A stretch of DNA of 64,000 nucleotides from JADKFD01 sp050250665 (GCA_050250665.1 JBFWOF010000008.1:68882-132881), one strand, 5' to 3'. Positions 47,401 to 54,977 are shown, counted from the stretch's first letter. The notes: generated from the letters alone by a model not told the origin. Translations and numbers: made by a program.

Positions 47401-49948
47401 CGATGCCAGCGCCGGCATCGATATCGACTACGCTGATGGCATTGGTGTTGGCGGTGCTCAGTACCAGTGGCACGGTGTCACCGGTGTTCTGCGCAGCCGG
47501 CACGGTGTTGACCGGCGCGTCATTGACCGCCGTCACATTGATCACGAAGGTCTGCGCTGCGCTGGTGTCGACGCCGCCATTGGCGGTGCCGCCGTTGTCC
47601 ATGAGGTTCAAGGTGATCGTCGCGCTGCCGTTGGCGTTGGCTGCCGGCGTGTAGGTCAGCACACCGGTCGGACTCACTGCCGGTGCCGCACTGAACAAGG
47701 CCGGATTGGTGTTGCCCGTCATGTTGAAGACCACGGTCTGGCCGGACTCATCGGGCGGGCCGGCGCTGATCGCCGTGGCCCAGGGATTGACCGTTTGCGG
47801 GCCGGCATCTTCGAGTACGGTCTGATCCGGGCCCTTGGTGAAACTGGGCGCATCGTTGACCGCAGTCACGGTGATGGTGAAGCTCTGCGGCGCACTGGTG
47901 TCGATGCCGCCGTTGGCGGTGCCGCCATCGTCCATCAGATTCAGCGTGATCGTGGCCGTGCCATTGGCATTGGCAGCCGGGGTGTAGCTCAGCACGCCAG
48001 TCGGGCTAACCGACGGACCGGCACTGAAAAGCGCAGGATTGGTGTTGCCGGTGATGTTGAAGCTCAGGCCCTGGACCACTTCCGGATCGCCATCGTCAAT
48101 GCCGGTAGCCCAGGGATTCACGGTCTGCGGGCCGGCGTCTTCCAGCACGGTCTGGTTCGGGCCGGCCGTGAACACTGGCACGTCATTGACTGCCGTCACA
48201 GTGATCGTGAAGTTCTGCGGCGCGCTGGCGTCAATGCCGCCATTGGCGGTGCCACCGTCGTCGCGCGCCCGCACGGCGATGGTCGCCACGCCATTGGCAT
48301 TGGCGGCTGCGGCATAGCTGAGCACGCCGGTCGGACTGACGGCCGGGGCGGCGCTGAACAGCGCCGGATTGCTGTTGCTGACGATCTCGAAGCTGACCGT
48401 CTGGCCGGCTTCATCCGGCGGTCCCGGACTGATCGCCGTGGCCCACGGATTCACCGTCTGCGGGCCGGCGTCTTCCAGCACGCTCTGGTTAGGTCCGGCG
48501 ACGAAGCTCGGCGGGTCATTGACCGCCGTCACCGTGATCGTGAAGCTTTGCGGCGCGCTGGTGTCGATGCCGCCATTGGCCGTGCCGCCATCATCCATCA
48601 GGTTCAGCGTGATCGTGGCCACGCCATTGGCATTGGCGGCCGGCGTGTAACTCAGCACACCCGCCGCACTGACCGTCGGGCCAGCGCTGAACAGCGCCGG
48701 GTTGGTGTTGTTGGTGATGTTGAACGTCAGCGCCTGGACGACTTCCGGATCTCCATCGTCGACGCCGGTGGCCCAGGGATTGACCGTCTGCGGGCCGGCG
48801 TCTTCCAGTACCGTCTGGTTTGGCCCTGCCGTGAACACCGGCACGTCGTTGACCGGCGTGATGTTGATCGTGACCGTCGCCGGCGTGGCACTGACCACCT
48901 GGCCGTCGAAGGCGTTGTAGGTGAAGGTGTCCGGGCCATTGGCGTTGGCATTGGGGGTGTAACTGAAGCTGCCGTTGGCGTTCAGCGTCAGGGTGCCCTT
49001 GCTCGGCCCACTGACCAGCTGCGCGGTGATCGGATCGCCATCCGGATCCGAATCATTGCCCAGCACGCCAGGTGCGGCGACGTTCAGTGCCGTGTCCTCG
49101 AGCGTGGTGTAGCTGTCGTTGACGGCAACCGGCGGGCGGTTTTCGGCATCGACGACGTCAATGCGGAAATGCAGGTTGGGACGCACATCGACGCCGAAGG
49201 CGCCGACGATGTCGGTGCCGCTGAGCGGCGGAACCGAATCACCGATCGGGTCCGTGCCGATGGGTGCGTCGCCGGCCCAGTCACCAACCTGACCATCGGC
49301 AATGTGGGTGACGACCGCCCAGGCGGCGAATCCCAGCGACACGAAGGCACCCACCATCAGCATCTGCGCCATCAAGCGATTCCGGCGCAGACTGCGCATC
49401 GCCAGCGCGGCCAGGGCCAGGGCCAGCAAAAGCCCACCGAAGAAGCCCAGTGTGGGGATCAGTGCTGGACTGCCGATCACCATCGGCAGGCCGTTGACGG
49501 TGCCGTCTACCGTGTACAGCACATCGACTGATCCGCTGGCGCTCTGTGCACCGAAGCCCACTCGAACCTGCGGCTCGACGCCGGGAAGCAGCGAGCGCGC
49601 GACCGAGAGCTCGATGACGTCGGCTGCCGCGCCTCCAGACAGAGGCAGGCCATTGTTCAGGCCCACTGGATAGTTGGCCGACAGCGCACTACCGGGCGCA
49701 AAGCTGCCGGCCACGCAAGGGGACAGGGTGCGCGCAGTAACGATGGGCGGAGACCCGGTGACCGTGGCCGTGAGCCGGTAGTCGGCGCCGAGGAAGGTCT
49801 GGCCGCCCCCGGAGGCGGTACAGCCGGTAGCGTTGCGCAGATCACTGTCGATATAGACGTGATAGCTGTAGGTCTGAGCCGGTGCCGCAAGGGCGATCAA
49901 CTGCAGCACCGCTGCGACGATCAAACACCCCAAAGTCCGCATGCTCAT
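41465..49948 (-). CDS. Giant secreted repeat protein: internal IPTL-like anchor, cadherin/Ig-like repeats, beta-helix
   Basis: 2827 residues from ATG 49948. Signal peptide about 1-24. A small domain is followed by IPTLGFFGGLLLALALAALA and MRSLRRNR (about 162-192), an IPTL-CTERM-like anchor placed internally, then a second membrane helix (about 193-215). Next: a tandem-95/cadherin-like domain (about 272-368), four units of about 110 residues with NQTVLEDAGPQTVNPWAT (368-806), one further domain, and eight Big_5/SbsA Ig-like units starting VDAAPxVxSxxPAxGA (about 945-1787). A bacterial cadherin-like domain leads into a right-handed parallel beta-helix (about 1903-2827) rich in GTGNT- and NNTG-type turns. 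Likely a surface adhesin or fibre. Collar genes follow on the same strand. Confidence 0.88.
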   Translation of the reverse strand: MSMRTLGCLIVAAVLQLIALAAPAQTYSYHVYIDSDLRNATGCTASGGGQTFLGADYRLTATVTGSPPIVTARTLSPCVAGSFAPGSALSANYPVGLNNGLPLSGGAAADVIELSVARSLLPGVEPQVRVGFGAQSASGSVDVLYTVDGTVNGLPMVIGSPALIPTLGFFGGLLLALALAALAMRSLRRNRLMAQMLMVGAFVSLGFAAWAVVTHIADGQVGDWAGDAPIGTDPIGDSVPPLSGTDIVGAFGVDVRPNLHFRIDVVDAENRPPVAVNDSYTTLEDTALNVAAPGVLGNDSDPDGDPITAQLVSGPSKGTLTLNANGSFSYTPNANANGPDTFTYNAFDGQVVSATPATVTINITPVNDVPVFTAGPNQTVLEDAGPQTVNPWATGVDDGDPEVVQALTFNITNNTNPALFSAGPTVSAAGVLSYTPAANANGVATITLNLMDDGGTANGGIDTSAPQSFTITVTAVNDPPSFVAGPNQSVLEDAGPQTVNPWATAISPGPPDEAGQTVSFEIVSNSNPALFSAAPAVSPTGVLSYAAAANANGVATIAVRARDDGGTANGGIDASAPQNFTITVTAVNDVPVFTAGPNQTVLEDAGPQTVNPWATGIDDGDPEVVQGLSFNITGNTNPALFSAGPSVSPTGVLSYTPAANANGTATITLNLMDDGGTANGGIDTSAPQSFTITVTAVNDAPSFTKGPDQTVLEDAGPQTVNPWATAISAGPPDESGQTVVFNMTGNTNPALFSAAPAVSPTGVLTYTPAANANGSATITLNLMDNGGTANGGVDTSAAQTFVINVTAVNDAPVNTVPAAQNTGDTVPLVLSTANTNAISVVDIDAGAGIVQMSFGTGAPANGTLTLANPGSVLTTLSGNGTDQVIATGTLAALNAALNGPSGSLTYTPVPGTSAARTITVITNDQGNTGVGGAQIDTDIITVNVDAAPIVTSTPAAGATTANNVAITVNFSEPVNVIAGITLTCGGPNLITGGSTGSNVSSLNLAYTAPLPSGSCTLFVPAASVTDVDLIDPPNNPVANYTAVFSVDAAPAFVSSTPAAGAIVANNAVFSAVFSEPVNFGMGGFTLDCGGPIAVTPSGSGTSTLTFTPAAALPNGAACTATLIAANITDVDAFDPPDNLPANVVVNFSVDAAPTFVSAVPAAAAVVGTGQVISFTFDEPVNNLGAAITLNCGGPVAGVISGSGSATLSFTPSAALTAGASCTATAVAAQIGDVDVIDPPQNPIADVLRNFTVDSAPTVVSTSPSNGASSVPLAGVVSFNFSEAVSFGVPSFTYSCGAPVTFTVSGSGTATATLTPTSLLPINTLCTVTALAAGISDVDAADPPDLMAANVAISFTSVNDNPPAVQSVTPANGATVANNTPLSVVFTENVDAVAGAVTLTCGGLNLITGGTSGTNVPSLTPTYAPPLPNGALCTLTVLAANITDSDLIDPPDNMVANFVSTFTVDAAPGVSSVLPGNGASNLATNTTITVNFSEAVDVAAGGVTLDCGAPVSFSAGLPATNVSSVTLTPSANLPEGATCNGTVVATSVTDADLIDPPDQMVTNFTWSFTTDAAPSVTTVTPAAAATVPSNQLLTINFSENVDLSASAFTLNCGAAVPFSSVPALPATATNTITLTPTGGLTQGSACTLTVVAAQVSDSDLNDPPNNMAANFVRSFSVDAAPSVTTTTPANGATAVDPTTSITINFSESVNFDTTANAANTSFDLECPTPTAVNFTVVTASPASSVVLDPLDSAIAGATCTLTVQASGITDADAVDPPDSMAANFSASFTYAALANDDAYTVTPHLTLGIGAASPQGGGVLGNDVLGAGVITGFGFAPACTGTAPGIQLDAGAANGRLTLNADGGFSYEPPAGIADSTRTFCYTVTGGDTANVVFTLQNTELVWFIDAAAPGGGIGTQARPFQTLAAADAVDTTNDTLYLEFNASAYSSAGLTLLAGERLIGRGSGSTLDALSGVTPVAGSAHPALGGSAPSITCSGITCVTLGTGNTLRGFTIGNSGAAGTDLAGTNFGTLTVAELTLNGDGRALNLSTGTVSGNFLDIDASSGNNQGISLNGVDGSWSVTAQVNIGNVAGTGINLINLPGTASATFTGGLVVSKTSAGTAVNLANNTGSQINLGVVSLTAGNGTGLFINQSPLTLTGTTGTVVSTGGPAIDATGANFGAGATLATVSASVTAGASKGINLDSNAGSLVMNGGFVNVSGSGIAFDLTGGNGTVTYAGNIISNASSRLVEVTGRTGGTVTFAGTLDGQGPAHTGINVAGNTGGTINFSGGTQTFVTVTNPAVTLSANTGATINFTGGNLSLSTTSGTAFSAAGGAAGISVQGSGNSISTASGTALSVVSTNIAASGLNFRSISSGAGANNGIVLDTTGSAGGLTVNGDGANTALGGNGSGGTIAGKTGADGSTTAGIGIYLNSTSNVVLRRMTINGNHQNYGIRGFAVNNLTLEYSTVSGLNGTNLTLGTYGEGGVYFGGATGATGLTGSATVTSSVFSGARARNFSVVNTSGTLNRLTITNSSFGLTDNASDNDSLALEARNAGTVLNATVTGSTFTGAAGDIGDFTGQTGTTMDVVFQNNTVSNSHPLNNIGGGGMTFATQGSYTFNASNNTFRDANGSAITLFKASAGTLLSGTFANNTIGVSGVANSGSATGNGIFLSAAGSGTITLAITNNQIRRYSGNAAIFADNTGGNYTVNLTATGNVAAEPGGGAFAGLALTAGAPASSDAVAVCAQLGGAGALRNDFSAGDPANANDIILGVSTGGSSMRLPGYAGASLAAVQTFVFNNNNFAGTAVTAYIDPPATAANFTGGAACPLP

Positions 49949-50085
49949 GAAATCCCCGTCGCGTTTGTCGTCAATGGCAGCTGCGCAGAATGCTCTCTGT
50001 GCGTCACAGAATTCAATCATTCGTAGGGCTGATCCGCTGAAACGGCGCGCCACTGAGAGGGAATGTCGCGAACGCGACGAATGTC

Positions 50086-50850
50086 TCAGCCACCCGTCGG
50101 CCAGGCGGCCACGGCTGTCGCCAGCAATTTCCAGGCTGCAACCGCCAGCACCACCGACAGCAGCCGTCGCAGCAGCCTCGGGGGAGTACGCCTCGCGCCT
50201 ATCCAGGCACCCAGCAGGCCGCCTGCCAGCACTGCTGGCGCGGCCCACAGCAGTTCGTCGAGTATCGGTGGCACGCGCTCCGCCTGCGCCAGCAAGCCCG
50301 ACAGGGAATTGAGCCAGATGAAGAGCGCCGAGACCGCTGCGGTCGGTTTGGCCCGCGCCCAAGTCATCAACATCAGCAAGGGCGACAGGAAGATGCCACC
50401 GCCGACGCCGGTGAGTCCGGCGGCAAGACCGAGCACGCCACCGGCAGCGATGGCGACGGGCGCGGAAGGGGGCTTGGCGGGCCTTTCTTCAGCCCGGATC
50501 GAGCCCCACCACAGACTGACCGCGGCGTAGAGCAGCACCAGGCCGATAGCGCTGCGATACCAGAATTCCGGCAGATCCAGGAGCCCGCCGACAAAGGCCA
50601 GCGGCACGCTGCCGAGGACAAAGGGCCAGAGCAGGCGCCAGTCCAGATAACCGGCGCGGGCGTACTGGACCGCCGCCACCCCGGCGACCACCAGATTCAG
50701 TGACAGCGCCAGCGGACGCATGCTCTCCGGCGCGGCGTGCGCCAGCGCCATGATCGCGAGATAGGCCGAGGCCCCACCGTGGCCGACACTGGAATAGAGC
50801 AGTGCGCCAACGAAGAATGCCGGGGCCAATATCCATGGATCCATTGCCAC
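50086..50850 (-). CDS. TauE/SafE family permease
   Basis: 254 residues with about eight membrane helices. The N-terminal half carries SSVGHGGASAYLAIMALAH and the C-terminal half GVLGLAAGLTGVGGGIFLSP, the paired G-x-G-G-G/A repeats of the TauE/SafE (DUF81) family. These proteins are thought to export sulfite, sulfoacetate or related organosulfur anions, or to import sulfur compounds; the substrate cannot be told here. ATG 50850 and ATG 50844 both fit. It is divergent from ilvE, with 64 bp between starts, so their promoters overlap. Confidence 0.88.
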   Translation of the reverse strand: MAMDPWILAPAFFVGALLYSSVGHGGASAYLAIMALAHAAPESMRPLALSLNLVVAGVAAVQYARAGYLDWRLLWPFVLGSVPLAFVGGLLDLPEFWYRSAIGLVLLYAAVSLWWGSIRAEERPAKPPSAPVAIAAGGVLGLAAGLTGVGGGIFLSPLLMLMTWARAKPTAAVSALFIWLNSLSGLLAQAERVPPILDELLWAAPAVLAGGLLGAWIGARRTPPRLLRRLLSVVLAVAAWKLLATAVAAWPTGG

Positions 50851-50914
50851 GCTGCCTCTAAACCGCAGGGAACCTCTATGATTGAGGGTTTATACCCTGA
50901 GATGAGGACACGCC

Positions 50915-51832
50915 ATGAGCCAAGACCTGCCCAAATACATCTGGTTCAATGGCAAGTTGATTCCCTGGGCCGAGGCCACGGTGCATGTGATGTCGCATGC
51001 CTTGCACTATGGCTCATCGGTCTTCGAGGGCATCCGCTCGTACATGACCCCCAAGGGACCGGCGATCTTCCGCTACACCGATCACATGAAGCGCCTGTAT
51101 GCCTCGGCGCGCATGTACGACCTGGAGATCCAGCACGATCTGGCTACCTTGATGGCAGCCGGGCGTGAGGTCGTGACCCGCAATGAGCTGACCAATGCCT
51201 ACCTGCGGCCGCTGGCCTGGCGCGGTGCCGGCGGTTTTGGTCTGGGCGCTGACAATCCCACCGGCTGCATGATTGCTGCCTGGGTGTGGGGCCCCTATCT
51301 CGGCGCACAGGCCATCCACGAAGGCATCGACGCCTGCATTTCGAGCTGGCGCCGAGTGGCCCCGGCCACCCTTCCGGCCAGCGCCAAGGCCGGCGGCAAC
51401 TATCTGTCCAGCATTCTGGTGTCGCGTGAAGCCAAGCGCCTCGGCTTCCACGAAGGCATCGCGCTCACCGTCGATGGCTATCTGGCCGAGGGCGCCGGCG
51501 AGAACCTGTTCCTGGTCTTCGGCAAGACCATCTACACGCCGCCGATTGCGGCTTCGATCCTGCACGGCATCACCCGCAGCACCGCCATCACCATCGCCCA
51601 GGAGCTGGGCTTCGAGGTGAAGGAAGAAAATCTGCCGCGCGAGATGATCTACCTGGCCGACGAGGTCTTCATGACCGGCACCGCCGCCGAGATCACGCCG
51701 ATCCGCAGCGTCGACCGCAAGACCATCGGCGACGGCAAGCCCGGCCCGACCACCCGCGCCGTGCAGCAGCGTTTCTTTGGACTGTTCGACGGCAGCGTGG
51801 AAGACACGCACGGCTGGCTGGAGTACGTGTAG
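50915..51832 (+). CDS. ilvE: Branched-chain amino acid aminotransferase
   Basis: 305 residues, fold-type IV PLP enzyme. YIWFNGKLIPWAEATVHVMS, then HALHYGSSVFEGIRSY, is the N-terminal hallmark. The PLP lysine lies in PASAKAGGNYLSSILVSREA (K at about 159), and EGAGENLFLVFGKTIYTPP and FMTGTAAEITPIRSVD complete it. It interconverts Val, Leu and Ile with their keto acids using glutamate. GAGG lies 9 nt before the ATG. A 14-bp palindrome AGGGTTTATACCCT (50886-50899) lies just upstream and could be a promoter element or operator. The stop is followed 5 bp later by an 18-copy heptamer array. Confidence 0.95.
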   Translation: MSQDLPKYIWFNGKLIPWAEATVHVMSHALHYGSSVFEGIRSYMTPKGPAIFRYTDHMKRLYASARMYDLEIQHDLATLMAAGREVVTRNELTNAYLRPLAWRGAGGFGLGADNPTGCMIAAWVWGPYLGAQAIHEGIDACISSWRRVAPATLPASAKAGGNYLSSILVSREAKRLGFHEGIALTVDGYLAEGAGENLFLVFGKTIYTPPIAASILHGITRSTAITIAQELGFEVKEENLPREMIYLADEVFMTGTAAEITPIRSVDRKTIGDGKPGPTTRAVQQRFFGLFDGSVEDTHGWLEYV

Positions 51833-51837
51833 TCGGC

Positions 51838-51966
51838 GGGACTCGGGACTCGGGACTCGGGACTCGGGACTCGGGACTCGGGACTCGGGACTCGGGACTC
51901 GGGACTCGGGACTCGGGACTCGGGACTCGGGACTCGGGACTCGGGACTCGGGACTCGGGACTCGGG
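51838..51966. repeat. Perfect heptanucleotide array (GGGACTC)18
   Basis: Eighteen uninterrupted GGGACTC units and a final GGG, 129 bp, starting 5 bp after the ilvE stop. The lack of any mismatch implies recent expansion or strong slippage. The same unit occurs three times at 27808-27828. Confidence 0.97.
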
Positions 51967-51999
51967 AAAAGGCTACACCGTTCTGGAACTGAGGGAACG

Positions 52000-52066
52000 G
52001 TAGGTCCAGACTTGTCTGGACGCTTCTGCGTCATGGCGAAAGGCGTCCAGACAAGTCTGGACCTAC
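52000..52066. repeat. GTAGGTCCAGAC hairpin with 24-bp perfect arms
   Basis: Arms 52000-52023 and 52043-52066 are perfect reverse complements over 24 bp, and each arm contains the inner palindrome GTCCAGAC(TT/AA)GTCTGGAC. A short loop of 19 bp lies between. Belongs to the family at 16201 and 16517. Short GTTTCAG heptamers (GTTTCAGGTTTCAGG) follow at 52093-52108. Confidence 0.85.
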
Positions 52067-52134
52067 GACATCGCCGCTTTGCCCCGCTTCCCGTTTCAGG
52101 TTTCAGGTTTCCCGTACCACGTTCTCCTTCCCGG

Positions 52135-52230
52135 CGTCATTGCGACCCCGGACTTGGTCCGGGGGAAGCAATCCAGCAGCAGAGTCTCAAATGACTGGAT
52201 TGCTTCGTCGCTACGCTCCTCGCAATGACG
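52135..52230. repeat. CGTCATTGCGA hairpin element, 96 bp, reverse arrangement
   Basis: Ends CGTCATTGCG (52135-52144) and CGCAATGACG (52221-52230). Here the CCCCGGACTTGGTCCGGGG mini-hairpin is in the left arm and the CGTCGCTACGCTCCTCG arm on the right, the opposite arrangement to 16357-16453. It lies between ilvE and the convergent amidohydrolase gene; a C-rich tract follows at 52247-52266. Confidence 0.85.
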
Positions 52231-52267
52231 CCATTGGGTTAGCCTTTCCCGTGCCCCCTGCCCCGTC

Positions 52268-53935
52268 CTACCCAGACACCTTGCGCCCGTCCAGCCAGGT
52301 CGAACGCACCTTGACCTGCAGCAGGGCACGGCCGCGGACCTGATGGGGGTCCATCGACAGCACGATGAAATCGGCGCGCATGCCGGGCTCGAGGGTACCA
52401 GCCTCGGTCTCGGCGAATCCGGCATAGGCAGCGCCGCGGGTGAAGGCGTCGAGTGCTTCCACCAGGGTCAGACGCTGGTCCGGGAGCCAGCCGCCCTCGG
52501 GTGAGCCTTCGGCGTCCTGGCAGGTGATGGCGGCATACAGTCCCGGTATCGGTTCCACCCGCTCCACCGGAAAGTCCGAGCCAAAGGCCAGATGCGCACC
52601 GGTGTCGAGGTAACGGCGCCAGGCATAGGCGCCGCGCAATCGCTCCGCACCCACACGGTCGCCGGCCCAGGGCATGTCGCTGGTAGCGTGCGTGGGCTGC
52701 ATGGATGCAATCACACCGAGTTCGGCGAAGCGCGGAATGTCCGTCATCGCCACCACCTGGGCATGCTCGATGCGCGGGCGCAGGGCCTGGCGTTGCGCCG
52801 CCGTCAATGCGGCAAAGGCGTCCAGCACCTCGCGATTGGCACGATCACCGATCGCATGTACCGCCGGCTGCACCCCGCAGGCCGCGGCCTTGTTGATGAT
52901 CTCGCGCAAATGTTGCGGCGACTGGATCAGCAAGCCGCGATTGCCGGCTTCGTCGGCATAGTCGGCCAGCAGCGCCGCACCGCGACTGCCCAGCGCGCCG
53001 TCGGCATAGAGCTTGACCGCGCGCATGCTCAATCGACCCGAAGGATGCGCGTACAGGCCTTCGCTGCAGAGCTGGCGCAATGCCGCCGAATCGCCGTCGG
53101 CCATGGCGTAGACGCGCAGCGGCAGGGCTCGATCGTCGGCCAGTTCCCGATAAAGTGCCAGATCCTCACGCGACACGCCGGCATCGTGCACACCGGTCAG
53201 GCCAGCCGCACTGGCGCTGGCCAGTGCCAGACGCAGGGCGCGTCGGCGCAAAGCCAAGCCAGCCTTGGGGACGTGGGCCTGGACCAGGTCCATGGCCGCA
53301 TCAACCAATACACCGGTGGGCTGTCCCTGCTCGTCGCGCAGCAGTCGACCGCCTTCGGGGTCGGCCGTCTGCGCATCGATACCAGCCGCCCGCAAGGCCG
53401 CCGAATTGGCCCAGCCGGCATGCCCGTCGACCCGTTCCAGCCAGACCGGCCGATCCGGAAAGGCCGCATCCAGGTCGGCAGCCAAGGGAAAGGCCTGCCC
53501 GACCCAATCGTTCTGATCCCAGCCGCGCCCGAGCAGCCAGTCACCCTTGCCCAGACCGGCAGAGTTTTCCTTGAGCTGGACAACAATGGCCTCCTTGCTG
53601 CGGGTGCCCACCAGATCCGCCTGCAGCAGTGAAAAGCCGAGTCCCATCAGATGTCCGTGGGCATCGATCAATCCGGGCATCACCGTGCCGTCGACCACAA
53701 TCTCGCGCACGCCGTGGCCTCTGGACTCCAGGGCTTCACGCAACTCATCTGCAGCACCATAGGCGATCACCCGGCCCTCGGCGTCGTAGGCCAACGCGCT
53801 GACCGGCTCAGCCATCTGCGCATCTACATAGATTCTGCCGATCAGCAGGGTGTCGACCGCAGCTTCCGCCTCGGCCGCGCGGAGATCCGGCGCGGACGTG
53901 AGCAGCAGCAGACCTAAGGCAGCGAGACTACGCAT
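52268..53935 (-). CDS. Exported amidohydrolase, YtcJ-like
   Basis: 555 residues. A signal peptide (1-20, ending DLRA) suggests a periplasmic enzyme. Metal ligands are in VMPGLIDAHGHLMGLG (H-x-H) and LAFGSDFPVERVEPI (the D of the second metal region). The YtcJ-family features GDWLLGRGWDQNDWVG, AVHAIGDRANREVLDAF and IEHAQVV are all present, and the C-terminal strand FIVLSMDPHQV closes the composite domain. The family hydrolyses amides or cyclic ureas of unknown nature. It is monocistronic and ends next to a repeat block. Confidence 0.92.
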   Translation of the reverse strand: MRSLAALGLLLLTSAPDLRAAEAEAAVDTLLIGRIYVDAQMAEPVSALAYDAEGRVIAYGAADELREALESRGHGVREIVVDGTVMPGLIDAHGHLMGLGFSLLQADLVGTRSKEAIVVQLKENSAGLGKGDWLLGRGWDQNDWVGQAFPLAADLDAAFPDRPVWLERVDGHAGWANSAALRAAGIDAQTADPEGGRLLRDEQGQPTGVLVDAAMDLVQAHVPKAGLALRRRALRLALASASAAGLTGVHDAGVSREDLALYRELADDRALPLRVYAMADGDSAALRQLCSEGLYAHPSGRLSMRAVKLYADGALGSRGAALLADYADEAGNRGLLIQSPQHLREIINKAAACGVQPAVHAIGDRANREVLDAFAALTAAQRQALRPRIEHAQVVAMTDIPRFAELGVIASMQPTHATSDMPWAGDRVGAERLRGAYAWRRYLDTGAHLAFGSDFPVERVEPIPGLYAAITCQDAEGSPEGGWLPDQRLTLVEALDAFTRGAAYAGFAETEAGTLEPGMRADFIVLSMDPHQVRGRALLQVKVRSTWLDGRKVSG

Positions 53936-54105
53936 GGGGAATTCCTGGTGGCGGGTGGGTGGCGTCGAGGCGCAGGGTCATGGCCCGCGCCCGCCTTTCA
54001 CTCCGTTATACCAGCGCTCGGGTCAGCATCCTGCTGCCAGCATTTCGCCTGAAACACGGACTCGGCCGACCCTACAATGACGCATCGCAACAAAGCACAA
54101 AGCCC

Positions 54106-54570
54106 ATGACGTCAGCAGATACGCCCGTGCTGCGGGCGGCCAGCCCGGCCGATGCCGAGACCATTGCCCAGTTCAATTGCGCCATGGCTCTGGAGACCGA
54201 GAACAAGACGCTCGATCCGCTCCGCGTGCGCGACGGCGTGCAGGCGGTCATCGATCAGCCTGCACGTGGCTTTTATCTGCTGGCCGAACGCGATGCCGAG
54301 GTGCTGGGCGGGCTGATGGTCACCTTCGAATGGAGCGACTGGCGCAACGCCGATTTCTGGTGGATCCAGAGCGTCTATGTGCGCCCGCAGGCCCGCCGCC
54401 AGGGGATCTATGCCGCGCTCTATCGCGAGATCGAGGCGCGGGCGCGTGCGGCGGGTGCCTGCGGACTGCGGCTCTATGTAGAGAACGACAATCACAGTGC
54501 CATGGCCACCTATGTGCGCCTGGGCATGGCCGACGCTCACTACCGCGTGATGGAGCAGAATTTTTCGTGA
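54106..54570 (+). CDS. GNAT N-acetyltransferase
   Basis: 154 residues. VLRAASPADAETIAQFNCAM at the N-terminus, then the acetyl-CoA motif WWIQSVYVRPQARRQGIYAA (R-x-x-G-I/L) and LRLYVENDNHSAMATYVRLG. ALETENKTLDPLRVRDGV is a conserved front loop of this subfamily. The acceptor is unknown. ATG 54106 is the only start that places the GNAT fold correctly; the longer frame from 53959 lacks conservation-like features. It overlaps the first Skp-like gene by GTGA, so the two are coupled. Confidence 0.87.
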   Translation: MTSADTPVLRAASPADAETIAQFNCAMALETENKTLDPLRVRDGVQAVIDQPARGFYLLAERDAEVLGGLMVTFEWSDWRNADFWWIQSVYVRPQARRQGIYAALYREIEARARAAGACGLRLYVENDNHSAMATYVRLGMADAHYRVMEQNFS

Positions 54571-54977
54571 GCCGGTGGCGGGCCAGTCTGCTGACCATGA
54601 TCGCGCTGGCGACCGCGGGCGCGAACGCGTCTGCAGCGACGGCTGCGCAAAAGATATTGACCGTCGACGCCGAATATCTGGAATCGACCATGCCGCTGTA
54701 CGCCGCGGTGGAGCAGCAGGCGGCAGCGCTGAAGAAGAACGCCGACGATGAGCGCCGCGGCGACATCGAACTGGCCCGCCAGATCCGTGTCAGCGACATT
54801 CTGACGGCCTTGCCCGAGGTCATCGCCGAGTTGGCCACCGCACGACAGGCGGATATGGTCGTGGATCGAGCCGTGGCCAGGCGCATCGGCGCCAAGGTCG
54901 ATGCCGACATCACCACGGACATCGAGCGCCGCCTGCAAGCGCAGTTTGGCGGTCGCGCGCTGGAGCTCGATCCGTGA
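54567..54977 (+). CDS. Short Skp/OmpH-like periplasmic protein
   Basis: 136 residues from GTG 54567. A signal peptide (ending NASA, about residue 22) precedes KILTVDAEYLESTMPLYAAV, the first strand of OmpH/Skp-like folds. The end QADMVVDRAVARRIGAKVDA, then DITTDIERRL, resembles the family's final strand and D-I-T tail. The coiled-coil arms of Skp are shortened to one stretch (VEQQAAALKKNADDERRGDI), so this is a truncated or divergent member. Skp traps outer-membrane proteins in transit; whether this one does is inference. It overlaps the next gene by 4 bp. Confidence 0.65.
   Translation: MSRWRASLLTMIALATAGANASAATAAQKILTVDAEYLESTMPLYAAVEQQAAALKKNADDERRGDIELARQIRVSDILTALPEVIAELATARQADMVVDRAVARRIGAKVDADITTDIERRLQAQFGGRALELDP

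Noticed and set aside
45854..49531. A 1225-codon open frame on the plus strand inside the giant gene
   Set aside because: It is exactly antisense to the repeat protein, has Arg/Gly/His-heavy composition without domains, and exists because GC-rich repeats rarely give stops in that frame.
51838..51966. Possible CRISPR array
   Set aside because: The unit is 7 bp with no spacers and no cas gene is present; it is a simple tandem repeat.
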